Shown piece after piece: positions 44,716-53,174 of a DNA stretch of 64,000 nt. Each line of letters starts with the position of its first letter. The stretch's first letter is position 1. The notes under the pieces were generated by a model that made no database searches, was not told the DNA's origin, and worked only from the letters and a program-made list of their open reading frames with translations. Source of the stretch: an uncultured Oscillospiraceae bacterium (GTDB lineage: Bacteria > Bacillota > Clostridia > Oscillospirales > Oscillospiraceae); NCBI GenBank assembly GCA_910583885.1, contig CAJUAC010000001.1, positions 1 to 64,000 of the forward strand, read 5' to 3'. The translations under genes and the position numbers were made by a program.

Positions 44716-44757
44716 AACCCGCGCGGGAACCTTGGGCGTTCCCACGCGGGTTTTCCA
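44716..44757 (+). terminator. Intrinsic terminator after the cheY-like gene
   Basis: AACCCGCG-GGGAAC pairs with GTTCCC-CGCGGGTT (one bulge) around a seven-base loop, followed by TTTTCC. Confidence 0.75.
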
Positions 44758-44825
44758 CATTTGGGCCGCAGGGAAGCCTGCGGCCCGGCCAGCAACAACA
44801 GCCGCAAATAAAGGAGGTTCCCACC

Positions 44826-45689
44826 ATGCCCACACCCCGCGTTGCCGCACTCCACGACCTGAGCGGCTTTGGCCGGTGCTCGCTGACAATTGTTATGCCC
44901 ACCCTGTCCGCCATGGGGGTACAGTGCTGCCCCCTCCCCACCGCGTACCTCTCCACCCACACCGGCGGCTTCACAGGGAATACCTTTCTGGACCTGACAG
45001 ACCAGATGGCCCCCGTCACTGCCCACTGGAAAAGCCTGCCCCTCACCTTTGACGCTGTTTTTACCGGCTTCATGGGCAGCAGCGCCCAGATCGCCCTGGC
45101 CGCAGACTTCATCCGCACCTTCCAGGGCCCCGGCTGCCTGGCGGTCGTGGATCCGGTCATGGGGGATCACGGCAGGCCCTACCGCACCTATACCCCCGAA
45201 ATGTGCCAGGCCATGGCGGAGCTGGCCGCCCTGGCAGATGTGATCGTCCCCAACCGCACAGAGGCAGCGCTGCTGCTGGGCGTGGACTACGAATCACTGT
45301 CCCTGGACCAGGAGGCGGACTGCCGCCGCTGGGCCCAGGCCCTGAGTCTGGACGGGAGGCGGTCGGTGGTGCTCACCGGCGTCTCCCCGGCCCCCGGGAC
45401 AGTGGGCGCCATGTGCTTTGACCGGGCCACTGGCACTACGGAGATAGCCTGCGCGCCGCTGGCGCCAGGCAGCTTCCACGGCACGGGGGATCTTTTCGCC
45501 AGCGTCCTGGTGGGCGCACTGACAAAGGGGCAGCCCCTGGCTGCGGCGGCACAGCTGGCCGCGGAGTTTACCAGCCTGTGCGCCAGGCGCACGGGGAAAC
45601 AGGCCCTGCCTGCCCGGGAGGGCCTCGACTTTGAGCCGCTGCTATGGAAGCTGGGCGGCATGACCGGCGGGGAGGGATGGGAAGGATGA
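44826..45689 (+). CDS. Pyridoxamine/pyridoxal kinase (PfkB/ThiD superfamily)
   Basis: A 287-residue kinase that phosphorylates B6 vitamers to make PLP. HDLSGFGRCSLTIVMPTLSAMG at residues 9-30 and YLSTHTGGFTG near 46 are the substrate-binding segments of PdxY/PdxK-type enzymes. DPVMGDHGRPYRTY near 114 and FHGTGDLFASVL near 219 are the anion-hole and ribokinase-family signatures. AAGGAGG precedes ATG 44826. Its stop overlaps the thymidylate synthase start. PLP supply would serve the fold-type II enzymes encoded further right, though the link is only by vicinity. Confidence 0.87.
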   Translation: MPTPRVAALHDLSGFGRCSLTIVMPTLSAMGVQCCPLPTAYLSTHTGGFTGNTFLDLTDQMAPVTAHWKSLPLTFDAVFTGFMGSSAQIALAADFIRTFQGPGCLAVVDPVMGDHGRPYRTYTPEMCQAMAELAALADVIVPNRTEAALLLGVDYESLSLDQEADCRRWAQALSLDGRRSVVLTGVSPAPGTVGAMCFDRATGTTEIACAPLAPGSFHGTGDLFASVLVGALTKGQPLAAAAQLAAEFTSLCARRTGKQALPAREGLDFEPLLWKLGGMTGGEGWEG

Positions 45690-46516
45690 GCTATGCAGAC
45701 GAGGTGTTTATCTCCGTCTGCCGGGAGATCCTGGCAAACGGTGTCTGGGACACGGACCGCACGGTCCGGCCCCGCTGGGCGGACGGCGCAAGCGCCCACA
45801 CAGTGAAGCTATTTGGTGTGGTCAACCGCTACGACCTGCGCCGGGAATTCCCGGCTATGACCCTGCGGCGGACCGCTTTCCGCAGCTGTGTGGACGAGCT
45901 GCTGTGGATCTGGCAGAAGAAGTCCAATGACGTCCGCCAGCTGGGCAGCCACGTCTGGGATGCCTGGGCCGGTGAGGACGGCACCATCGGCAAGGCCTAC
46001 GGCTACCAGCTGGGGGTGAAGCACCAGTACAGCGATGGATGGTACGACCAGGTGGACCGGGTACTGAAGGATCTGCGGGAGAACCCCGCCAGCCGCCGGA
46101 TGGTGACGAACCTCTTCAACCACCACGACCTCTATGAGATGGGCCTGTACCCCTGCGCCTACTCCATGACCTTCAATGTCAGCGGCAGCACCCTCAACGC
46201 CATCCTGAACCAGCGCAGCCAGGACATGCTCACCGCCAGCAACTGGAACGTGTGCCAGTATGCTGTCCTGGTTCACATGCTCGCCCAGGTCTCCGGACTG
46301 GAGGCGGGGGAGCTGGTCCATGTCATCGCGGACTGCCATATCTACGACCGCCACGTGCCCCTGGTGGAGGAGCTGATCCGCCGGGAGCCCCGCCCGGCCC
46401 CCCGCTTTGTGATCGACCCGGCGGTGACGGATTTCTACGCCTTCACCCCCGGCAGCGTCCGTCTGGAGGGCTACGAGCCCTGGGATTTCCAGGGGAAAAT
46501 CGAGGTGGCCGTATGA
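45686..46516 (+). CDS. thyA: Thymidylate synthase
   Basis: A 276-residue enzyme that methylates dUMP with methylene-tetrahydrofolate. Active-site Cys157 sits in LYPCAYSMTF, RSQDMLTASNWNVCQYAVL carries the dUMP-binding Arg, Ser and Asp, and HVIADCHIYDRH near 210 is the conserved dUMP-pocket segment. It uses the ATGA overlap at both ends: it starts within the kinase stop and ends within the dihydrofolate reductase start. This ties it to the enzyme that regenerates tetrahydrofolate after the reaction. Confidence 0.94.
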   Translation: MSYADEVFISVCREILANGVWDTDRTVRPRWADGASAHTVKLFGVVNRYDLRREFPAMTLRRTAFRSCVDELLWIWQKKSNDVRQLGSHVWDAWAGEDGTIGKAYGYQLGVKHQYSDGWYDQVDRVLKDLRENPASRRMVTNLFNHHDLYEMGLYPCAYSMTFNVSGSTLNAILNQRSQDMLTASNWNVCQYAVLVHMLAQVSGLEAGELVHVIADCHIYDRHVPLVEELIRREPRPAPRFVIDPAVTDFYAFTPGSVRLEGYEPWDFQGKIEVAV

Positions 46517-47025
46517 ACGCCATCGCCGCAGTCAGTACCGCCTGGGGCATCGGGCGGGAGGGGGACCTCCTCTTCCATATCCCCGAGGATTTGAAGCGGT
46601 TTCGCGCCATGACCTCCGGCGGGACGGTCATCATGGGCCGGAAAACCCTGGATTCTCTGCCGGGTGGGAAGCCCCTGCCCAACCGGCGCAATTTGGTCCT
46701 GACCCGGGATTGTTCCTTCTCCCGCCCCGGCGTGGAGGCGGCCCACTCGGTGGAAGAACTCCTCTCCCTCATCTCCGGCAGTGGCCCGGACAGCGTCTGG
46801 GTGTGCGGCGGCGGGGAGGTCTACCGGCTGCTCCTGCCCTATTGCCGCCTCTGCTGCCTCACCCGGGTCTATGACGCGCCGGCAAGCGACACCTCTTTCC
46901 CGGATCTGGACCGGCTGGCGGACTGGCAGCTGCTGCACTCTGGCCCGGTCCTCCTCTCCGGGGAAACGGCCTATCAATTTGTAGACTATGCGCGCCGCAC
47001 CGCGCCGGGGGAAGCGCATGGCTGA
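46513..47025 (+). CDS. Dihydrofolate reductase
   Basis: A 170-residue enzyme reducing dihydrofolate to tetrahydrofolate with NADPH. MNAIAAVSTAWGIGREGDLLFHIPEDLKRF holds the substrate site with the conserved acidic residue (Glu25) in the PEDLKRF helix, VIMGRKTLDSLPGGKPLPNR is the NADPH-binding turn, and VWVCGGGEVYRLLLP near 96 is the glycine motif. It overlaps thyA by four bases and recG by eight, forming a coupled folate/thymidylate unit. Confidence 0.94.
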   Translation: MNAIAAVSTAWGIGREGDLLFHIPEDLKRFRAMTSGGTVIMGRKTLDSLPGGKPLPNRRNLVLTRDCSFSRPGVEAAHSVEELLSLISGSGPDSVWVCGGGEVYRLLLPYCRLCCLTRVYDAPASDTSFPDLDRLADWQLLHSGPVLLSGETAYQFVDYARRTAPGEAHG

Positions 47026-49066
47026 TTTGACCACCAATGTCCGGTACATCACAGGCATTGGCGAGCAGCGGGCCAAATCCCTCCAGAAGCTCCATATTAC
47101 CACCCTGCGGGATCTGATCTCCTATTTCCCCCGCGCTTACGATGACCGCCGCAGCTTCAAAAAAATCCAGGAGCTGGAGGATGGGGAGAGCGCCTGTGTG
47201 GAGGCTATGGTGGCATCCACCCCCACCCTCAGCCGTATCAGGGCGGGGCTGGAGCTGGTCAAGCTCCGGGCTGTGGACAACACAGGCGCGCTGGATATCA
47301 CCTTCTTCAACCAGCCCTACCGGAAGGACAGCCTCCATGCCGGGGAGACCTATACCTTCTTCGGCAAGGCCGAGGGGGCCCTGGCAAAAAAATCCATGAC
47401 CAACCCTGTTGTGGAGCAGGAGGGCGCCCGGCAGCTGACCGGACGGATCATGCCGGTTTATGCCCTCACCGCCGGTATCTCCCAGCTGATGCTGGTGCGG
47501 GCTGTGGGGCAGGGCCTGTCCGCCTGCCGGGGCCTGCTGCCCGACCCCCTGCCTGATGAGATCCGCCGTGCCCATCAGCTCTGCCGCATCGGCTACGCCT
47601 ACGAAAAAATCCATTTCCCCGCCAACGAGGAAGAGCTGTCCATCGCCCGGCGGCGGCTGGTATTTGAGGAGCTGTTCCTGCTGGCCCTGGGCCTGCAGCG
47701 GCTGCGCCGCCGCCGGGATACGCTCTCCTGCCAGCCCTACCAGGACACCGATTTGACATGCTTTTACAACAGCCTCCCCTTCCCTCTCACCACTGCCCAG
47801 CGGCGCGCCATTGAGGAAATCTGTACCGATGTCGCTGCCGGCCGCCCTATGAACCGGCTGGTCCAGGGGGACGTGGGCTCCGGGAAGACCATGGTTGCCG
47901 CCGCTGCCATCGTCTGCGCGGTGCGCAATGGGAAGCAGGCGGCGCTGATGGCCCCTACAGAGATCCTGGCTGGGCAGCACTGCCGGGGCCTGTCCCCCCT
48001 GCTGGAGGGGCTGGGGATCTCCTGCGCCCTGCTGACCGGCGCAATGACCGCCAAGGCCAAGCGGGCTGTGCTGGCCGGCCTGGCGGACGGGTCGATCCAG
48101 GTTGCCATCGGCACCCATGCCCTCATCAGCGAAGGCGTGTCCTACCGGGACCTGGGCCTGGTGGTGACGGACGAACAGCACCGCTTCGGCGTAAACCAGC
48201 GCTCGGCCCTCTCCGCCAAGGGGGAACGGCCCCATCTGCTGGTCATGTCTGCTACCCCCATCCCCCGCACCCTGGCGCTGATGATCTACGGGGATCTGGA
48301 CGTATCGGTCATCGACGAGCTGCCGCCGGGCCGGCAGGCAATTGATACCTTCGCCGTCACCGGCGCTTACCGGCAGCGGTTCTACAAGTTCCTGTCCAAG
48401 GAGATTGCCGCCGGCCGCCAGGCCTACGTCATCTGCTCCATGGTGGGGGAGGACGGGGAAATCCCGGACGAGCGCAAAGCGGCAGTGGAGCACGCCAAAA
48501 CCCTCCAGGAGCAGGTGTTCCCGGAGCTGCGCGTGGGATGCGTCCACGGGCGGATGAAGCCCAGGGAGAAGGACGCGGTCATGGCCGCCTTTGCCGCTGG
48601 GGAGATCCACATCCTGGTCTCCACCACTGTAGTCGAGGTGGGAGTGGATGTCCCCAACGCCACGGTCATGGTCATCGAAGATGCGGACCGCTTCGGCCTC
48701 AGCCAGCTCCACCAGCTCCGGGGCCGGGTGGGCCGGGGGAAGTACAAATCCACCTGTATCCTGGTCTCCGACAACCGGAGCGAGGAGGCCAGGGCCCGCC
48801 TGAAGGTCATGACCCAGACTGGGGACGGCTTCAAAATCGCGGAGGAGGACCTGCGCCTGCGGGGCCCCGGCGATTTCTTCGGCCAGCGCCAGCACGGCCT
48901 CCCGTCACTGAAGGTGGCGGATCTCACCTGTGATGTGGCGCTGCTCAAGGAGGCCCAGCAGGCGGCACAGGATCTGCTGGGCCAGGATCCCGGACTGGAG
49001 GGCTGCCCCGTTACCACCCAGCGCCTGGCGGAGATGTTTGCGGCCAACGAAGGGGCGATGAACTAG
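47018..49066 (+). CDS. recG: ATP-dependent DNA helicase RecG
   Basis: A 682-residue branch-migrating helicase that remodels stalled replication forks. The N-terminal wedge/OB domain (ITGIGEQRAKSLQKL near 13) is followed by motor domains with GDVGSGKTMVAAAA (Walker A near 286), DEQHRFGVNQR (near 385), SATPIPRTLAL and QLRGRVGRGKYKSTC (motif VI near 570). ATG 47018 lies within the end of the dihydrofolate reductase gene. A clear terminator follows. Confidence 0.96.
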   Translation: MADLTTNVRYITGIGEQRAKSLQKLHITTLRDLISYFPRAYDDRRSFKKIQELEDGESACVEAMVASTPTLSRIRAGLELVKLRAVDNTGALDITFFNQPYRKDSLHAGETYTFFGKAEGALAKKSMTNPVVEQEGARQLTGRIMPVYALTAGISQLMLVRAVGQGLSACRGLLPDPLPDEIRRAHQLCRIGYAYEKIHFPANEEELSIARRRLVFEELFLLALGLQRLRRRRDTLSCQPYQDTDLTCFYNSLPFPLTTAQRRAIEEICTDVAAGRPMNRLVQGDVGSGKTMVAAAAIVCAVRNGKQAALMAPTEILAGQHCRGLSPLLEGLGISCALLTGAMTAKAKRAVLAGLADGSIQVAIGTHALISEGVSYRDLGLVVTDEQHRFGVNQRSALSAKGERPHLLVMSATPIPRTLALMIYGDLDVSVIDELPPGRQAIDTFAVTGAYRQRFYKFLSKEIAAGRQAYVICSMVGEDGEIPDERKAAVEHAKTLQEQVFPELRVGCVHGRMKPREKDAVMAAFAAGEIHILVSTTVVEVGVDVPNATVMVIEDADRFGLSQLHQLRGRVGRGKYKSTCILVSDNRSEEARARLKVMTQTGDGFKIAEEDLRLRGPGDFFGQRQHGLPSLKVADLTCDVALLKEAQQAAQDLLGQDPGLEGCPVTTQRLAEMFAANEGAMN

Positions 49067-49124
49067 GGCTCCTCCCTTCATGGGCGGCCTGCCCAACGGC
49101 AAAGGATCCCATCACCAGAGGCAA

Positions 49125-49165
49125 TCAGGCAGCAGCCCCTAGCGGGGCCGCTGCCTGACGTTTCA
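49125..49165. terminator. Bidirectional terminator after recG
   Basis: CAGGCAGC-GCCCC pairs with GGGGC-GCTGCCTG (single bulges), then ACGTTTCATTTCTT. Converging genes end on both sides. Confidence 0.75.
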
Positions 49166-49169
49166 TTTC

Positions 49170-50252
49170 TTATTCCCCCCACGCCGTCAGGTCAAACTCA
49201 CAGCTGGGGTCGTTGGTGATCGACAGCTCGCGAACACGGCCCAGGCTATCCACCTCCAGGCGGCACAGGAACGCAAAGCCGCCCTTCCCATCCCCCAGCA
49301 GTAGGAGGCGGCGGCCCCGTCCGCCGGGGCTAGTGCCCGTGCCGGGGGCGCAGTGGGTAAGCCCAGCCTCCCCGAGATCCTGCCGTACCAGCTCCAGCAG
49401 GGCCATGGCATGTTCCAGGCCCTCCTGCCGGTTTTCCAGGAAGGTGACTGCGCAGTCACTGCGCAGCACCGGCCGCAGCCGCTCCACCCCACCGTGTTGG
49501 AAGAACCAGGCCAGCGCCTGCAAATCCGGCTCCTCGCCGAAGACCAGGCCGCCTGCGTAGATGCCAACCGCCACATCACCGGACAGGACACAGTAAGCAC
49601 TCACCACTGCACCGGGCCGGACATGGTCCTTCTGCGCCTCCGGCACCATCTCTATCGGGTGGCACAGCTCCACGTCCCCCATCCGGGTGGATACTGTGAC
49701 GCTGAGGAACTTTGTCAGGGGCTCCATGCCCAAAAAGGTCTCCCCCACCTTGGCGTCCTTCACCACGCCCTGGAGCAGGACCGTGTCCTGCTGGGCCTCC
49801 ACCACGCCGCTGCTCTCCCCCAGATCGTAGGAGACCCGCAGGGGGAAGGCCGCCATGCCCAGCCGCAGCCGGGTCCCCTCCTCAATGGAGGGTAAAACCT
49901 CCGGGCAGACCAGATCCACCACCGCCCGGTCCTCCCCTTCGCCGCAGCGCACCAGCACCCGGCGGCTCATGGGGTCCGCGCCCGCAGGCGTCACATCCTT
50001 CACCACCTGGCACTCCCACACACAGGTGCTGGCGGCATGGGTGTCCATCCCCAGGAGCTCCTCCTGGCCGGTCTCCGGGTCGTTCATGGTGCGGATCACC
50101 GCTACGGCGTCGCCCATGCGGTAGCGGTAGTAGTCCCCCCGGTAGCCCGCCACCCGCGCCCCCTCGGCCATGGCCAGGCCCGCCAGGCGGAACGCGTCCT
50201 CCGATTTCGCCGCGAGCTCCGCCAGACCGAAGCTGTCAAGCCGCGCCGCCAT
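49170..50252 (-). CDS. Unrecognised protein at the end of the purine-catabolism operon
   Basis: A 360-residue soluble protein without signal peptide or membrane span that I cannot assign. Visible features are YRYRMGDAVAVIRTMNDPETGQEELLGMD near 44-70 (a strand-rich segment), a long beta-rich middle (VEAQQDTVLLQGVVKDAKVG, FLSVTVSTRMGDVELCHPIEMVP) and a C-terminal part with LLLLGDGKGGFAFLCRLEVDSLGRV. The last reads like a strand-rich sensing or binding fold. It starts two bases after the Dabb gene's stop and is co-directional with guanine deaminase, so a role in purine or ammonia handling is plausible but unproven. Confidence 0.6.
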   Translation of the reverse strand: MAARLDSFGLAELAAKSEDAFRLAGLAMAEGARVAGYRGDYYRYRMGDAVAVIRTMNDPETGQEELLGMDTHAASTCVWECQVVKDVTPAGADPMSRRVLVRCGEGEDRAVVDLVCPEVLPSIEEGTRLRLGMAAFPLRVSYDLGESSGVVEAQQDTVLLQGVVKDAKVGETFLGMEPLTKFLSVTVSTRMGDVELCHPIEMVPEAQKDHVRPGAVVSAYCVLSGDVAVGIYAGGLVFGEEPDLQALAWFFQHGGVERLRPVLRSDCAVTFLENRQEGLEHAMALLELVRQDLGEAGLTHCAPGTGTSPGGRGRRLLLLGDGKGGFAFLCRLEVDSLGRVRELSITNDPSCEFDLTAWGE

Positions 50253-50254
50253 GG

Positions 50255-50536
50255 TCAGACCTCATAGTCCACGGCCACGCGGTCTACCCGGATGGCCTTG
50301 CATAGCGCCGCCACCGCCACATGGCGCGGATCCGTCTTGTAGGCCTCCAAATCCGCCATGCTGTCGAAAGCGGAGATGAGAACCGCATCATAGTTGTCTG
50401 GTGCGCAATTGACGCCCACCTCCTGCTCCCGGATCTGGGGGATCACGCCATACAGGCCCCGCAGGCCGCTGAGGAACTGCTCCGCCTCCGCCTCGGTGCC
50501 GGGCTTGAACTTCCACATGACAATATGCTTTACCAT
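50255..50536 (-). CDS. Dabb-family (stress-responsive alpha/beta barrel) protein
   Basis: A 93-residue dimeric ferredoxin-like domain: MVKHIVMWKFKPGTEAE, LSGLRGLYGVIPQIREQEVGVN and DAVLISAFDSMADLEAYKTDP, ending HVAVAALCKAIRVDRVAVDYEV. These follow the Dabb pattern with the conserved HIVMWKF opening and late H-x-AV. Functions of relatives vary. AAAAGGAG lies before ATG 50536. It sits between guanine deaminase and an unknown protein in the same orientation. Confidence 0.88.
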   Translation of the reverse strand: MVKHIVMWKFKPGTEAEAEQFLSGLRGLYGVIPQIREQEVGVNCAPDNYDAVLISAFDSMADLEAYKTDPRHVAVAALCKAIRVDRVAVDYEV

Positions 50537-50554
50537 GGTGCTGCTCCTTTTCTT

Positions 50555-50600
50555 TTCGGAATACATCCCTTTTTTGAGAAAAAGGTCAAAAAAGTGCTCC
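50555..50600 (+). repeat. Dispersed palindromic repeat, copy E, with small hairpin
   Basis: ATACATCCCTTTTTTGAG, AAAAAGGTC, then AAAAAAGTGCT, like copies A, B and C. Directly after it, 50603-50619, GCGAAGC and GCTTCGC enclose TCT; a similar hairpin with one change per arm occurs at 30375-30391. Confidence 0.5.
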
Positions 50601-50620
50601 CTGCGAAGCTCTGCTTCGCT

Positions 50621-51910
50621 TTATGCCGTTATTATATCCAGCGGGCCCTGTTTTGTCAACCGGCCTGCGGCCTTGCGACCCTCGCTGTAGACCGCCTGGA
50701 TGTGGCGCTTGCCCATCAGGTACACCACCCGCTCAAAGCGCTCCTCCAGGCCCAGCGGCCGGGCCGGGGCGGGCATGGTACTGTCATCCACCACGATGGC
50801 ATGGAGCTTGCAGCCAATCTGGAAGCCCGCGCCGCCGCCAAAATAGCGGTGCCCGGCAGTGGAGCCCAGGTAGTAGGCCTCCGGCACCGTGAGGAAGGGC
50901 TCCCCGGTCTCCATCTGCCGGACCTTTGATGCGCGGATGGACATAACAATGACCTTGTTCATGGCAAGCTGGTCCCCGCCGGCAATGTCGCTGCCCAGGG
51001 CCACCGGCACCCCCTCCCCCAGCAGAGTGCGCACTGAGGCTGTGCCACTGCACAGGTTCATATTAGACGCCGCGCAGTGGACTGCCCACACCCCAGCCCG
51101 GGCCATGGCCGCGCGCTCCTCCGGCCCGCTGTGGACGCAGTGGGCCATGAGGGTCCCCTCCTTCCACAGGCCATACTTCGCATAGCTCTCCCAGTACCGG
51201 CTGCAATCCGGATGGAGCTCCCGCACCCAGGCAATCTCACTGACATTTTCCGACAGGTGGGACTGGACGGGCAGCCCCTCCGCTGCCGCTATACGCCCCA
51301 GCTCCGCCAGCAGCCCATCCGTGCAGGAGGGGGTAAACCGCGGGGTAAGGATGGGCTTGACGTGGGCGGTGCAGCAGCCCTCCAGCCAGCGCAGGGTCTC
51401 CTGGATCGACTCCTCTGTATCCTCCTGGGCAGGGCCGCTGTTGCGGTCCATGTTCACCTTGCCTACATAGCCCGTTACCCCTGCCCGCTCCAGCTCCTCC
51501 ATGAGGATGAGCGTGGCATCCGTGTGCCGGGAGGAGAAGGCGCATACCCGTGTGGTGCCGGAGGTGATGAGATCCTCCGCCAACTGCCGGTAGACCTGCC
51601 GGGCATAGGCGGTGTCTGAAAAGCGGGCCTCGGTGCGGAAGGTATACGCATCCAGCCACTCCAACAGCGGCAGGTCCATGCCCATGCCCAGCATGGGGTA
51701 CTGGGGGGCATGGAGGTGCATATCCGCAAAGGAGGGCATGATGAGCGCTTCGCCCCAATCCTCCACCGGGCAGGCGGCGTACTGCTCCGGCAGGGCAGGG
51801 TACAGGCCCTGGACCACCCCATCCTCCAGCACTAAGTACCCCCGGGGTATCGCCTCCAGCCTGCCCCATTCCGGCGCATGGATCAGATTCCCCTGTAAAA
51901 TTGTCGTCAT
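50621..51910 (-). CDS. guaD: Guanine deaminase
   Basis: A 429-residue zinc amidohydrolase converting guanine to xanthine and ammonia. PSFADMHLHAPQYPMLGMGMDLPLLEWLDAYTF carries the HxH zinc ligands and the guanine-deaminase-specific LLEWL segment. LTPRFTPSC, HLSEN, HCVH and GSDIAGGDQLAM supply the remaining metal and catalytic residues. ATG 51910 follows GAGAGGAG; a longer upstream frame runs into the riboswitch and is not coding. Upstream lie, in order, its own promoter, a guanine-type riboswitch and an intrinsic terminator, so expression responds to a purine ligand. Confidence 0.93.
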   Translation of the reverse strand: MTTILQGNLIHAPEWGRLEAIPRGYLVLEDGVVQGLYPALPEQYAACPVEDWGEALIMPSFADMHLHAPQYPMLGMGMDLPLLEWLDAYTFRTEARFSDTAYARQVYRQLAEDLITSGTTRVCAFSSRHTDATLILMEELERAGVTGYVGKVNMDRNSGPAQEDTEESIQETLRWLEGCCTAHVKPILTPRFTPSCTDGLLAELGRIAAAEGLPVQSHLSENVSEIAWVRELHPDCSRYWESYAKYGLWKEGTLMAHCVHSGPEERAAMARAGVWAVHCAASNMNLCSGTASVRTLLGEGVPVALGSDIAGGDQLAMNKVIVMSIRASKVRQMETGEPFLTVPEAYYLGSTAGHRYFGGGAGFQIGCKLHAIVVDDSTMPAPARPLGLEERFERVVYLMGKRHIQAVYSEGRKAAGRLTKQGPLDIITA

Positions 51911-51939
51911 GGCAGCTGCTCCTCTCTCTATTGAAATAT

Positions 51940-51977
51940 AAAAAGCGCCCCAAGCCCGCCCGCATAGGCTGGCTTGG
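51940..51977 (-). terminator. Riboswitch expression-platform terminator of guaD
   Basis: On the minus strand CCAAGCC-AGCC pairs with GGC-GGGCTTGG, followed by GGCGCTTTTT, about 30 bases before the guaD ribosome site and three bases after the aptamer. Confidence 0.8.
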
Positions 51978-51979
51978 AA

Positions 51980-52048
51980 CACCCATAGCAGGGCCGAAGG
52001 GCGGCCCCGTAGAAACTTTCGCGCCATCTCCGCGAAATTATATGAGCG
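51980..52048 (-). promoter_or_regulatory. Purine riboswitch aptamer, guanine type, controlling guaD
   Basis: A 69-base element. P1 is CGCTCATA with TATGGGTG; J1/2 holds TATAAT; P2 is TTTCGCG with CGCGAAA around GAGATGG; J2/3 is the invariant GTTTCTAC; P3 is GGGCCG with CGGCCC; J3/1 is TGCTATG. The C of CTATG, which pairs with guanine in known aptamers, is present, so guanine (or hypoxanthine/xanthine-like ligand) rather than adenine is expected. P3's loop is short (CCCTT), and J3/1 has TG where the classic B. subtilis xpt element has GA. Confidence 0.93.
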
Positions 52049-52068
52049 CTATTGCTTTTTCTGCCATC

Positions 52069-52097
52069 ATTATAGCAAATACCGGGGCATATTGCAA
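52069..52097 (-). promoter_or_regulatory. Promoter of guaD
   Basis: Minus strand TTGCAA (52097-52092), 17 bases, TATAAT (52074-52069). The predicted start near 52062 leaves about 14 bases before the riboswitch. Confidence 0.75.
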
Positions 52098-52167
52098 GGG
52101 GCTAGCCCTCCCTTCTGCGCTGCTGGCCTGGAATGAACCAAATCGCCAGAGGCCCTTCCATAAGGGC

Positions 52168-52199
52168 AGCGCCGGACAGGAGATCCCTGTCCGGCGCCT
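52168..52199 (-). terminator. Hairpin after the carbamate kinase gene
   Basis: AGCGCCGGACAGG with CCTGTCCGGCGCCT, a strong stem three bases past the stop codon. The T-run is poor, so termination may be incomplete. Confidence 0.5.
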
Positions 52200-52202
52200 G
52201 CT

Positions 52203-53144
52203 TTACTGCTTAACCACTGTCCCAGTCCTGCCGGCAATCCCGTCCCTGGCTTTCTCCAGGAGCGTAATCAGGGCCTGCCGGCCAGGCTTGGACTCTGCAA
52301 ACTTTACCGCAGCCTCCACCTTGGGCAGCATAGAACCGGGGGCAAACTGCCCCTCTGCGGCGTACTTCCGGGCCTCGGCAGGCGTCATCGCACTCAGCCA
52401 CTGCTCATCCTCCTTACGGAAGTTGATGGCTACCTTCTCCACAGCAGTGAGGATAATCAGCATGTCCGCGTCCAGCTGTTCCGCCAGCAGCTCGGAGGCG
52501 AAATCCTTGTCGATCACCGCCGCCGCCCCCTTGAGGTGGTTTTTCTCCGTCCGGTAGACGGGGATGCCCCCGCCGCCGCAGCAGATGACCAGGTGCCCAT
52601 CCGCCGCCAGCGCACGGATCGCCCCAGCCTCTATGATATGCTTGGGCTGAGGGGAAGCCACATAGCGCCGCCAGCCACGGCCCGCATCCTCCCGGACCGG
52701 GTTGCCGGTAGAGGTGCTGTAGGCCTGGGCCTCCTCCTGGGTCATAAACTTGCCGATGGGCTTGGTGGGGTTCTCGAAGGCCGGGTCAGCCGGATCCACC
52801 TCCACCTGGGTGACAATGGAGCAGACGGGCATATTGATAATACCCCGGTTGAGCAGCTCTTCCCGGAAGGCGTTTTGCAGGTCATAGCCAATATAGGCCT
52901 GGCTCATGGCGCCGCAGACCGACAGGGGCGTAAAGCCCTGGTTGGGATCCTCCTTCTGGAGGGCCGCCATGGCGTTATTGATGATACCCACCTGGGGGCC
53001 GTTGCCATGGGCCACGACCACCTGGTTGCCATCCTCAATGAGATCCACAATGGCCCGGGCGGTAATCTTCACGGCGGCGGCCTGCTCCGGCAGGGTGCTG
53101 CCCAGGGCATTGCCGCCCAAGGCGATGACGATACGCTTGCTCAT
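52203..53144 (-). CDS. arcC: Carbamate kinase
   Basis: A 313-residue kinase transferring phosphate from carbamoyl phosphate to ADP, yielding ATP, CO2 and ammonia. VIALGGNALG at residues 4-13, VVAHGNGPQVG near 42, and VICCGGGGIPVYR with AVIDKDFASELLA near 205 are the family motifs. ATG 53144 follows GAGGAAG; an in-frame TTG 15 bases earlier is less well placed. Next to a YgeW-like carbamoyltransferase and YgeY, it is the energy-yielding step of the purine-derived pathway rather than of arginine deimination (no arginine deiminase gene is nearby). Confidence 0.95.
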   Translation of the reverse strand: MSKRIVIALGGNALGSTLPEQAAAVKITARAIVDLIEDGNQVVVAHGNGPQVGIINNAMAALQKEDPNQGFTPLSVCGAMSQAYIGYDLQNAFREELLNRGIINMPVCSIVTQVEVDPADPAFENPTKPIGKFMTQEEAQAYSTSTGNPVREDAGRGWRRYVASPQPKHIIEAGAIRALAADGHLVICCGGGGIPVYRTEKNHLKGAAAVIDKDFASELLAEQLDADMLIILTAVEKVAINFRKEDEQWLSAMTPAEARKYAAEGQFAPGSMLPKVEAAVKFAESKPGRQALITLLEKARDGIAGRTGTVVKQ

Positions 53145-53174
53145 ACTCTTCTTCCTCAACCATCACAGCTTTTA

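Noticed and set aside
51911..52027. N-terminal extension of guanine deaminase
   Set aside because: These codons lie in the riboswitch and terminator; the internal ATG has a good ribosome site.
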